Source: Promethearchaeota archaeon
Lineage (GTDB): Archaea; Asgardarchaeota; Lokiarchaeia; Sigynarchaeales; SOKP01
Assembly (NCBI GenBank): GCA_016839845.1
Contig: JAEOTL010000133.1
Location: forward strand, 1 to 22,041
Reading direction: 5' to 3'
Length of the DNA stretch: 22,041 bases
A model generated the notes under the pieces. It worked only from the letters and a program-made list of their open reading frames with translations, did no database searches and was not told the DNA's origin. Made by a program: the position numbers and the translations under genes. Below are positions 7,959 to 15,040 of the stretch, one piece after another (position 1 is the stretch's first letter; every line of letters starts with the position of its first letter).

Positions 7959-8711
7959 TTGCGTGTAGTTGATATTTGGAAGTCATACGAAGATTTGCAG
8001 GTTCTCAAAGGAGTATCATTCGAACTGGGGGAAGGAGAGGTCAAAGTTGTCTTTGGACCTAGTGGTTCTGGTAAAAGCACTATGCTTCGATGTATTAATA
8101 TGTTGAACCCCCCTGATAGGGGGGAGATATTCCTCCGTGGACAGAATATTAATTCTTCTGAAGTTAAAATTAATGAGATGCGAGCTAGAATTGGTATGGT
8201 ATTCCAAAACTTTAATCTGTTTGCCCATCTTAAAGCAATAGATAATGTTAGTATTGGGCTACGCCGGGTGAAACGATTTCCAAAAGAAGAAGCGCGAACA
8301 AAGGCACTCGAGGTATTAAAAACTGTTAAAATGGAAAAATGGGCTGATCATTATCCTGCAGAATTATCTGGTGGTCAACAACAACGGGTGGGGATAGCAC
8401 GCGCTTTAGCTATGGAGCCCGATGTCATATTATTTGACGAACCTACTTCTGCTTTAGATCCTGAGCTAATTGGTGAAGTACTTCAAGTTATGTTAGATCT
8501 TGCGAAATCAGGTACCACAATGATAGTTGTAACTCATGAAATGGGATTTGCGAGGGCCGTTGCATCAGAAATGATATTTCTTGGCGAGGGAATTGTAATA
8601 GAACGTGGAACACCTGAACATTTCTTTGTTTCACCCAAATCAGAACGGGTGAAAAATTTTCTCCAACAGCTCGACATATTATACGGAAGCCATGAAAAGT
8701 TGTTGAAATAA
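7959..8711 (+). CDS. Polar amino acid ABC transporter ATPase
   Basis: The nucleotide-binding subunit of the GlnQ/HisP class. It shows Walker A GPSGSGKST at 33-41, Q-loop Gln83, signature LSGGQ at 136-140, Walker B VILFDE at 156-161, D-loop SALD at 164-167 and switch His193, all intact. Length is 250. The start is uncertain. TTG 7959 has GGAAG a few bases upstream. The frame is open further upstream and would give the family-like IKEVVLRVVDIWKSY if ATA at 7944, which lies seven bases after a strong GGAGGTG, were used. No ATG is available in this part of the frame. It lies between the two permease genes. Confidence 0.95.
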   Translation: MRVVDIWKSYEDLQVLKGVSFELGEGEVKVVFGPSGSGKSTMLRCINMLNPPDRGEIFLRGQNINSSEVKINEMRARIGMVFQNFNLFAHLKAIDNVSIGLRRVKRFPKEEARTKALEVLKTVKMEKWADHYPAELSGGQQQRVGIARALAMEPDVILFDEPTSALDPELIGEVLQVMLDLAKSGTTMIVVTHEMGFARAVASEMIFLGEGIVIERGTPEHFFVSPKSERVKNFLQQLDILYGSHEKLLK

Positions 8712-8731
8712 TTAAATGAGGCATAATAAGA

Positions 8732-9478
8732 GTGATATTACAAAGACCTAATCCGTTAGGGGATCTATTTATTGTACTTGGATACTGGGATCACATCTTC
8801 TCAGGTTATTTGCTTACAATGTGGTTGTATGGATGGGCACTTTTGATGGGTTTTTTTTTTGGTTTACTCTTGGCTAATCTCCGTCAGTATGGAGGATGGT
8901 TTCTTTCACGTATTGCTACAGGGTATATTGAGTTTATACGCGGAACGCCATTGCTTGCACAATTATTGTTTATTTATTTTCTCCCTTCTAGTCTAAAAAT
9001 CCCCGTTGGAAATTGGAAAATAGAGACGAGTTTCACACTCCTAAATAAGGATATTACGATTATCCTTTTGAATTACAGAACACTAGCAGGCCTCATTACA
9101 TTAGGACTTAACAGTTCAGCCTACCAAGCAGAATATATCCGTGGAGCTATCGCATCCGTGGGGACAGAGCAGTTAATGGCAGCCCAATCCTTAGGAATGT
9201 CTCGTATATCTAGTATTCGGTATGTTGTTTTACCACAAGCTTTACGTCGAGTTATACCTGCATGGTCCAATGAAGCAGCTTATCTTCCGAAATATACCGT
9301 AGTTGTTTATTTCATCGGAGTTAAAGATCTATTTTCCCAGGCACATCTTACTGTTGCTTTTACGTTTATATCCGTCACTACTTATGTTCTTGTTGCTATC
9401 ATCTTTCTAGTAACGATCACAATTATCTCGAAGGTTTTAGATATAGTTCATAAACGTACAATGATTCCGGGGTTATAG
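8732..9478 (+). CDS. Polar amino acid ABC transporter permease (second)
   Basis: Second HisM/GlnP-type permease of the same importer, clearly different from the first. The EAA loop is at about 150-177 (MAAQSLGMSRISSIRYVVLP, then QALRRVIP). Compared with the first permease it has about 20 more residues, partly in a loop at about 85-110 (LKIPVGNWKIETSF onwards) between helices. The start is GTG 8732, with GAGG 11 bases upstream. It codes for FFF through a run of ten T at about 8851-8860 and the frame stays open. It is the last gene of the operon and is followed by a T9 tract. Confidence 0.92.
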   Translation: MILQRPNPLGDLFIVLGYWDHIFSGYLLTMWLYGWALLMGFFFGLLLANLRQYGGWFLSRIATGYIEFIRGTPLLAQLLFIYFLPSSLKIPVGNWKIETSFTLLNKDITIILLNYRTLAGLITLGLNSSAYQAEYIRGAIASVGTEQLMAAQSLGMSRISSIRYVVLPQALRRVIPAWSNEAAYLPKYTVVVYFIGVKDLFSQAHLTVAFTFISVTTYVLVAIIFLVTITIISKVLDIVHKRTMIPGL

Positions 9479-9498
9479 TTTGATAAATTATAAATAAA

Positions 9499-9507
9499 TT
9501 TTTTTTT
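9499..9507 (+). terminator. U-tract terminator of the ABC operon
   Basis: Nine consecutive T begin about 20 bases after the stop of the second permease. Archaeal RNA polymerase ends transcription at such tracts without needing a hairpin. The following gene has its own upstream region. Confidence 0.5.
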
Positions 9508-9548
9508 ATTTACTTCTAACATCTCACAATTCGTATCATTACATAAAA

Positions 9549-9594
9549 GAGAGGACTTTGAATGATTAAAAAACCAATATTGCTCCTCTCCTAG
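9549..9594 (+). other. Inverted repeat enclosing a 10-codon reading frame
   Basis: GAGAGGA at 9549-9555 pairs with TCCTCTC at 9584-9590. ATG at 9562 opens a tiny frame (MIKKPILLLS, stop at 9592-9594), and GAGGA in the first arm sits at ribosome-site distance from it. Pairing would hide that site. This may be a leader peptide in the 206-base gap before the threonine aldolase gene, or chance. No expression evidence can be drawn from sequence. Confidence 0.2.
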
Positions 9595-9684
9595 TTTTGA
9601 GCAAATTTATTAAAATTTTTTTTTTAAGATTATTTTATTACAATAATACTTTCTAAGAAGATAGATTTTAAAAGTGAAATAAAT

Positions 9685-10725
9685 TTGAGAATTGTTGATT
9701 ATCGGTCTGATACGGTTACCAAGCCTTCACCCGAAATGTGGGAGATATTGAAATCGATGGATGACTCCAAGCTTGGGGATGATGTTATTGGAGAAGATCC
9801 CACTGTGAATGAATTAGAAGAAAAGGCAGCAAGAGTAATAGGGAAGGAAGTTGCATTATTTGTGACATCGGGTACCCAAGGGAATTTAGTATCACTATTG
9901 TCTCAAACTAATCCTGGTGAGGAAATTCTTTTAGAAGAATTAAGTCATATTTATGGTCATGAGGTAGGAAGTGCTGCTCGCATTGGTGGACTAATGATTA
10001 ATACTTATCCTTCAACTAGGGGTGTTCCTTCAATAGATCACTTACAAGATCTCGTTCGCAATAAGGAGGACATTCATGAGCCTCCTACTTCTCTGTTATG
10101 TGCTGAAAATACTCATAATTTTCATGGAGGTTCAATAGTGAAACCAGAAGTTTTAAGAGGGATGAGGATTTTTGCCGCTAAGAACGATTTGAAGTTCCAC
10201 TTAGATGGTGCGAGAATATTCAATGCTGCTGTGGGGTTAAAAATACCCGTTTCAGAGTTTACTCAACATGTCGATAGTGTAATGTTCTGTCTATCTAAGG
10301 GATTATCCTGCCCAGTTGGCTCAATAGTTGCAGGTTCGAAAGAGTTTATATTAAAAGCTCGTAAATTTCGGAAGATGTTAGGGGGAGGGATGAGACAAGC
10401 GGGAATCATAGCATCGTTTGGATTAGTAGCCCTTGAAACTAAATGGATTAACAGGTTAGAAGAAGATCATAAGAATGCACGGACTCTTGCTGAAGGATTA
10501 GAGTCATTGAATATCCCAATAAAAGTTCACAAACCCGACACGAATATAGTAATTCTAGAATTTCTAGAAAAAGTTCGAATATTTAAAACGATTACTGAGC
10601 TTGGAAAAGAAGGGATATTAGCTTTTAACATAAGTAAGAATAAAATTCGTTTTGTCACTCATTATGGAATTCAAGAAGATGATGTACAATACAGTTTAAG
10701 GAAAATAGGTTATGCGCTTCAATAA
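9685..10725 (+). CDS. ltaE: Low-specificity L-threonine aldolase
   Basis: A PLP enzyme that splits threonine or allo-threonine into glycine and acetaldehyde. It begins with the family signature DYRSDTVTKPSPEM, continues with DDVIGEDPTVNELE and TSGTQGNL (cofactor phosphate loop, about 61-68), HLDGARIFNAA with Asp174, and CLSKGLSCPVGS with Schiff-base Lys205. Length 346 is normal. The only start consistent with the conserved N-terminus is TTG 9685; no in-frame ATG or GTG lies between it and the upstream stop. It stands alone, facing the short-chain dehydrogenase. It could supply glycine and acetaldehyde, or clean up allo-threonine. Confidence 0.93.
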   Translation: MRIVDYRSDTVTKPSPEMWEILKSMDDSKLGDDVIGEDPTVNELEEKAARVIGKEVALFVTSGTQGNLVSLLSQTNPGEEILLEELSHIYGHEVGSAARIGGLMINTYPSTRGVPSIDHLQDLVRNKEDIHEPPTSLLCAENTHNFHGGSIVKPEVLRGMRIFAAKNDLKFHLDGARIFNAAVGLKIPVSEFTQHVDSVMFCLSKGLSCPVGSIVAGSKEFILKARKFRKMLGGGMRQAGIIASFGLVALETKWINRLEEDHKNARTLAEGLESLNIPIKVHKPDTNIVILEFLEKVRIFKTITELGKEGILAFNISKNKIRFVTHYGIQEDDVQYSLRKIGYALQ

Positions 10726-10733
10726 TTCTCATA

Positions 10734-10750
10734 ATTTCTTTAAAAGAAAT
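10734..10750. terminator. Hairpin between convergent genes
   Basis: ATTTCTT and AAGAAAT form a seven-pair stem with loop TAA, nine bases after the threonine aldolase stop. It is symmetric, so it could serve both converging units, but no strong T-run follows on either strand. Weak evidence. Confidence 0.3.
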
Positions 10751-10778
10751 GAAATTGCGCTCTGATATAACCACAACA

Positions 10779-11657
10779 CTATCTCTTATATTTAAGCATA
10801 AACTCAATTAATTCAGAATTCTTTCTGAAGATTTTTAACTCCCGCTTCTTAAATTTCTGTACTGCTAGGTCTTTTAGGTGTTTCAATTCAAACTCTTTTT
10901 CCCCAATTTCTGCACTTAAAGTTGGTAAGATTTCTTCACAAATTACATGAATTTCTACAACTCTTCCGTTATACTTCTTCAAAGCTAAATTACTAGCGAG
11001 AAACAGATATGCTGGTGAGATGAATTCGGGTGAAATCGTTTTATCCATATTTTGACCCCATTCTCTTAAATCCTCAGCCATTTTAGTTTCTACTCCCGCA
11101 GGTGTAAGGACATTAACATTAATGTTATAGGACTTTAATTCTGCACTCAAACTTTTTCCCATCGCAGCTACGCCAGCTTTTGAAGTCGCATACGCCACTT
11201 TTCTTGCCGCAAAATCTACATTTCCCATAACTGATGAGGTCATAACTATACTTCCACTTCTTTGTTCTATCATTTTTGGCAAAACCTCCTTAATCAATGC
11301 ATAGTAGCTCACCATATTGAGATTAAATAATTTTTGTGCGTATTCAATAGGCGTATCAACTACGTTTGAAACATGAGTAATTCCTGCGTTATTGATCAAC
11401 ACATCAATATTAGCAAATTTCTCAAAATATTTCTTCGCACAATAACTCACGCCTTCTAGATTAGATAAATCTACGGGAATTGCAAGGCCTTTAACTCCCT
11501 TGTTTTCAATTTCTTTGACCACTTCATCCAGTTCTGTTTTTGTTCGAGCTACTACAGCCACATTTGCTCCACTTAGTGCTAGGTCGAGTGCAACTTCTTT
11601 ACCTATACCTCTTCCAGCTCCTGTTACCAGAGCACTTTTACCTTCAAATAATTTCAT
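10779..11657 (-). CDS. Short-chain dehydrogenase/reductase with C-terminal extension
   Basis: An NAD(P)-dependent oxidoreductase of the classical SDR family. TGAGRGIG at 12-19 binds the cofactor; Arg38 (VARTK) after the second strand hints at NADPH. NNAG lies at 89-92, the catalytic serine is in TSS at 140-142, and the active pair is Tyr156/Lys160 (YATSK). A normal SDR of this type would end near residue 240. This protein runs to 292, with a basic, helix-prone tail of roughly 50 residues rich in Lys, Glu and Leu. The substrate is unknown; 3-oxoacyl or hydroxyacyl-CoA compounds would suit the neighbouring BKACE and thiolase-like genes, but that is inference. It is divergent from BKACE with a 164-base gap. 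Confidence 0.88.
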   Translation of the reverse strand: MKLFEGKSALVTGAGRGIGKEVALDLALSGANVAVVARTKTELDEVVKEIENKGVKGLAIPVDLSNLEGVSYCAKKYFEKFANIDVLINNAGITHVSNVVDTPIEYAQKLFNLNMVSYYALIKEVLPKMIEQRSGSIVMTSSVMGNVDFAARKVAYATSKAGVAAMGKSLSAELKSYNINVNVLTPAGVETKMAEDLREWGQNMDKTISPEFISPAYLFLASNLALKKYNGRVVEIHVICEEILPTLSAEIGEKEFELKHLKDLAVQKFKKRELKIFRKNSELIEFMLKYKR

Positions 11658-11821
11658 ATTTTATTCACTAGAATTTTTTATTAGGTCATTGAATTCTATA
11701 CTTCACTAATTTTTAATTATATTAAAATGAAATTAAACTCTTTTTCAGTTAAATCTAAATTATATCATAAAATATGTAATACTAACCATTATATCAATCA
11801 AGTTAAAAATTTTATACTGAT

Positions 11822-12760
11822 GTGAAAAAGATGGAAGAAGATTCGTTTGAGATTATTCCTAATGAGTTAAAACAGTGGACAATCTTAGATTTATCAAACA
11901 AACTCGTTATTAGTGCAGCTCTAGCAGGAGCTGCCACTTCTAAACAGCAAAATCCCGCTGTTCCTTATACTGCTGAAGAATTTGGTGATGAGGCAAAAAA
12001 ATGTTTTGATGCTGGAGCTTCGGTAGTTCATATTCATGCGAGGGATCCTGCAACGGGATACCCAACTTGGGAACTAGAAAAAATAAAAGCCGTAATTGAA
12101 AATATACATCAAAAAGCTCCTAATATTTTGATTAATTTAAGTTCTGCAATTGGGGGTGGTGCCACTCAAGATCAAAGAATCGCTCCTGTTCAGAATTTTA
12201 AACCACCATTAGCTTCATTAAATACTAATTCGATGAATTTTAGTATTGGTAATTTTAAAACTGGACAAGTTGTAGCGGGTGCTGATGGTATTTTTGCAAA
12301 CCATTTTGAAATGATTCAAACCTTTGCTAAAGAAATGAAAATAGCTAAAACAAAACCAGAATTAGAAGTCTATGATTTTGGTGGACTATATAACATATTA
12401 TTCCTTAATAAACAAGAAGGTCTTTTTGAACAACCCCTCCATTTCCAGCTGGTGTTTGGAGTTTTAGGAGGTGTCCCATTTTCCTATCAAAATTTAGCCG
12501 GTTTCCTTAATATAATACCCTCTGAATGTTCTTGGAGCGTATGTGGGGTAGCTAAAGACCAATTTAGAGCGGGTATGTGTGCAGCAGCGATGGGTGGTCA
12601 CGTACGAGTTGGATTAGAAGATAATATCCGTGTTGCCGATGGACGAATAGCAAAAGGATCATGGGAACAGGTAGAATGGGCCGCTAATGTTGCTAAACTT
12701 GCTGGGAGAGAAGTAGCTACTCCAGATGAAACCCGTAAAATCTTTAATCTACTTCAATAA
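11822..12760 (+). CDS. Beta-keto acid cleavage enzyme (BKACE, DUF849)
   Basis: BKACE proteins take a beta-keto acid and acetyl-CoA and give acetoacetate plus a new acyl-CoA. The known example is 3-keto-5-aminohexanoate cleavage enzyme (Kce) of lysine fermentation. The TIM-barrel protein has the zinc ligands His70 and His72 (VVHIHARD) and Glu266 in VRVGLEDN, with Arg262 and Asp267 also placed as in Kce. The family usually begins near my residue 27 (NKLVISAALAGAATS), so 25 or so extra residues precede it. The start is GTG 11822 or ATG 11831; neither has a clear ribosome site, and a leaderless message is possible. Substrate class cannot be called by eye. No kamA, kamDE or kal gene is nearby. Confidence 0.9.
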   Translation: MKKMEEDSFEIIPNELKQWTILDLSNKLVISAALAGAATSKQQNPAVPYTAEEFGDEAKKCFDAGASVVHIHARDPATGYPTWELEKIKAVIENIHQKAPNILINLSSAIGGGATQDQRIAPVQNFKPPLASLNTNSMNFSIGNFKTGQVVAGADGIFANHFEMIQTFAKEMKIAKTKPELEVYDFGGLYNILFLNKQEGLFEQPLHFQLVFGVLGGVPFSYQNLAGFLNIIPSECSWSVCGVAKDQFRAGMCAAAMGGHVRVGLEDNIRVADGRIAKGSWEQVEWAANVAKLAGREVATPDETRKIFNLLQ

Positions 12761-12771
12761 GCTTTTAAAAT

Positions 12772-12795
12772 AAGATTTTCAAATCTTTTTTATTT
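12772..12795 (+). terminator. Hairpin plus T-run after BKACE
   Basis: AAGATTT and AAATCTT pair around a two-base centre (or six pairs with a TTCA loop) and are followed at once by T-rich sequence. It begins 11 bases after the BKACE stop, in the short gap between convergent genes. Confidence 0.55.
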
Positions 12796-12835
12796 TAAAA
12801 TTAGATCTTATCAAAATGCTTTTAAAGTTAAAATT

Positions 12836-12845
12836 AAAAAAAAAA
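12836..12845 (-). terminator. U-tract directly after the thiolase/DUF35 operon
   Basis: Ten A on the plus strand, read as ten T on the minus strand, touch the stop codon of the last DUF35 gene. This is a typical archaeal-type termination signal. Confidence 0.55.
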
Positions 12846-13325
12846 TTAAATTTCTTTATAATTCAAGATATCTTTTATTGTTCCTTCACGCTTATCCTTT
12901 GGGCGCAAATTGGCTTTTACTTTTAATCCCGTGAAATCTTTATCAAAATCGTTTGAATCAATCGTTCCTAACATGTTGCTATCTGTTCCTTCAATATTTA
13001 TCATGGCAATGATCTTTGGGCTTTCCAATTTCTCACCGTGAGCATTCAATTTAGCTATAGTATACAAATTCACAGTACCTTTAGGGGATACTTCTTTCCA
13101 TGAATTTTCTGGTATTTCATCGAAGCAATCTTCACAATACAATCGTGGGGGGCAATAAATCTTGTTACATTTTGGACATTCATCCACTAAAAAGGTGTCT
13201 TTTTGCATTAAATGCTTAAAAAATTTGTCACCCGCCACTCCACTTGGATAGAAATAGTCTGCTTGCATATCCCCTCTCCAATGCATCGGTGAGGTTGGAT
13301 CAGTTTGCTTTTCTAAGGATCCCAT
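12846..13325 (-). CDS. DUF35 zinc-ribbon/OB-fold protein, second copy
   Basis: A small acyl-CoA-binding type subunit that works with thiolase-like enzymes (as in BbsA, ChsH2 or the archaeal acetoacetyl-CoA thiolase/HMG-CoA synthase bridge). The order is an N-terminal helix at about 30-42, a zinc ribbon with Cys50, Cys53, Cys64 and Cys67 (CPKC, then YCEDC), and an OB fold from about 75 to the end. Cys58 is an extra cysteine in the ribbon. Length 159. The ATG at 13325 shares one base with the preceding stop (TAATG), and a strong AAGGAGGTGA lies inside the end of the upstream gene, so translation is likely coupled. It is the last gene of a four-gene operon. Confidence 0.88.
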   Translation of the reverse strand: MGSLEKQTDPTSPMHWRGDMQADYFYPSGVAGDKFFKHLMQKDTFLVDECPKCNKIYCPPRLYCEDCFDEIPENSWKEVSPKGTVNLYTIAKLNAHGEKLESPKIIAMINIEGTDSNMLGTIDSNDFDKDFTGLKVKANLRPKDKREGTIKDILNYKEI

Positions 13326-13858
13326 TATGTTTCACCTCCTTTCAAGGGTCTAAAATACAAAATATCTGTTATAGATCCCTCTCTTTCATTTTCTGGCTTC
13401 CAGACAGCTTTAACTCTCATTCCGATCGATATCTCATCTTTGGTCATCTCACCAAAATAATGCATGAATCCGTGATGTGGAGGTGTTCCATCGAAATCAA
13501 CAACTCCAACAAGGATAGGTTCTTCAATTCTCCTTGCATCGGGATCTAGATACGAAATTGAGAAGGTTTCAATAATTCCCGTATCCGGAATTTCAATCCA
13601 TTCTTCAGTAGGCCCGAAACAATATTCACAGAACATCCTCGGTGGAACAATAATCCTTTTACATCGTTTGCAATGTATCCCAATTATTTTTCCATCTTTT
13701 AGTCCCGTTAAGAATTTACTCATCGCATGACCCAAAGACCAACTATATTGAACTTCTGGCTCCCACCAAGTATAAGTAATTTTCTTTTCTCGAATATCAC
13801 TCTCTCTAACATACGTTCCTGGGGCATATGGGGGCCATTCCTTTTTTTTTTCTGCCAT
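13325..13858 (-). CDS. DUF35 zinc-ribbon/OB-fold protein, first copy
   Basis: Paralogue of the following gene with the same plan: an N-terminal part, a helix near 40-54, a zinc ribbon with Cys63, Cys66, Cys77 and Cys80 (CKRC, then FCEYC), and an OB fold to the end. The N-terminus is longer and aromatic (YTWWEPEVQYSWSL), as in subunits that wrap around a partner. Length 177. ATG 13858 follows the thiolase-like stop by three bases, with GGAGGGG as ribosome site. Two copies beside two thiolase-like genes suggest one partner each within a larger complex; that pairing is inference. Known partners use DUF35 to complete or support the thiolase-fold active site. Confidence 0.9.
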   Translation of the reverse strand: MAEKKKEWPPYAPGTYVRESDIREKKITYTWWEPEVQYSWSLGHAMSKFLTGLKDGKIIGIHCKRCKRIIVPPRMFCEYCFGPTEEWIEIPDTGIIETFSISYLDPDARRIEEPILVGVVDFDGTPPHHGFMHYFGEMTKDEISIGMRVKAVWKPENEREGSITDILYFRPLKGGET

Positions 13859-13861
13859 CTT

Positions 13862-15025
13862 TTATCCCCTCCTCAAAATCATTACAGTTGCCATTTGCAT
13901 AATATCTCCCCAAGCCTGACCGATACCCATCCTTGGATCACCTGGAATTTGTCGCTTCCCTGCCATTCCCTTTAATTGCCAATACAATTCACAGATTTTT
14001 TGTCCCATTGTAGCGGCAATTGGATTTCCTACACCCAGCAATCCTCCTGAAGGACACACGGGAAGATCGCCATCTCGCTGAGTAACTCCCTCTCGAGTAA
14101 GTATCGGAGCCTCTCCTTTTTTACAAAGAAGTAGGCCCTCAAGATGGTGGAGTTCCTTGTATGAAAAAGGATCGTAGGGTTCTGCAAAATCTATTTCTTT
14201 CCGAGGATTCTGCACACCAGCCATTTTATAAGCCATTTTTGCAGCTTGAGCTACATATTGAGGGAAATATAAATCTCTATTTGTCCACATTGTACTATCG
14301 ATATTCCATCCAGTTCCTGCAACATAAATTGGATCATCAGTGAATCTATGTACAATGTCTTTATTACAAAAGATTAATGCTGCAGCGCCATCGCTAGGTG
14401 GACTAACATCTAATCTATTAACAGGCCAAGCCATAATTTCAGAATTCAGTACATCTTCAACGGTTATATTTGGATCTGCTAATTGAGCACAGGGGTGTCC
14501 CACTGCGTTTCGTTTATTCTTAACTGATACTAAAGCTATATCTTCTTTTTTAATGCCATGAACAGTCATATATCTATTCATTTCCATTGCAAAAAGCCAT
14601 ACTAAATTTGGGGTAAGAGGCCTATCTAAAATAGGATCCCATATATGTCTAAACGCAGTTTGGGGATGAGGATAGATATTTCCCATTTTCTCTTCACATA
14701 CTACTAAACAAATATCTGCAACACCAGACGCCACATGCCACCAGCCTGCGATAGGAGCAAATACACCGGTTCCCCCACCATTAAAAACTCTTACATATGG
14801 TTTTCCTACACCCGCAGCTCCATCTAGTAAATTTTCTCCCTTCATATGGATACCGTCAAAAGCGTCAGGCGCGCTTCCCATAACCACCATATCAATATCA
14901 TCTTTTTCTATACCCGCATCCTCCATTGCCATTTTTGTTGCTAGGTAAGAAAGTTCTTTTCCTGTTTCTAATAAATGCCTACGAAAAAGAGTCATACCTC
15001 CTCCAATAACAGCTACTTCTTTCAT
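13862..15025 (-). CDS. Thiolase-like protein lacking the nucleophilic cysteine
   Basis: Thiolase fold of the SCP2/archaeal type, 387 residues. Counting back from the conserved ASG-x-x-D strand start, the position of the acyl-accepting cysteine holds Gly84 (RVFNGGGTG in place of an expected C-A-S-G). The HDxF motif reads YDPF, so histidine is replaced by tyrosine, and the GHP motif reads GNP. The rest of the fold is well kept (VSVKNKRNA, SPPSDGAAALIF, CPSGGLLGVGN, QLKGMAGKRQ). It is therefore unlikely to be a plain thiolase. Tyrosine at the HDxF position recalls DUF35-dependent aldolases of the Ltp2 type, which are repurposed thiolases. It may also be the non-catalytic half of a heteromer with the gene upstream. 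A strong AAGGAGGTGAA precedes ATG 15025. Confidence 0.85.
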   Translation of the reverse strand: MKEVAVIGGGMTLFRRHLLETGKELSYLATKMAMEDAGIEKDDIDMVVMGSAPDAFDGIHMKGENLLDGAAGVGKPYVRVFNGGGTGVFAPIAGWWHVASGVADICLVVCEEKMGNIYPHPQTAFRHIWDPILDRPLTPNLVWLFAMEMNRYMTVHGIKKEDIALVSVKNKRNAVGHPCAQLADPNITVEDVLNSEIMAWPVNRLDVSPPSDGAAALIFCNKDIVHRFTDDPIYVAGTGWNIDSTMWTNRDLYFPQYVAQAAKMAYKMAGVQNPRKEIDFAEPYDPFSYKELHHLEGLLLCKKGEAPILTREGVTQRDGDLPVCPSGGLLGVGNPIAATMGQKICELYWQLKGMAGKRQIPGDPRMGIGQAWGDIMQMATVMILRRG

Positions 15026-15040
15026 TTTTTATTCACCTCC

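Noticed and set aside
8851..8860. Run of ten T inside the second permease as a programmed slippage site
   Set aside because: The frame is intact through the run and codes for three phenylalanines in a membrane helix; no overlapping frame is extended by slippage.
11822..12760. Calling BKACE the lysine-fermentation enzyme Kce
   Set aside because: The fold and zinc ligands match, but no lysine aminomutase, dehydrogenase or deaminase genes of that pathway are nearby and the N-terminus differs.
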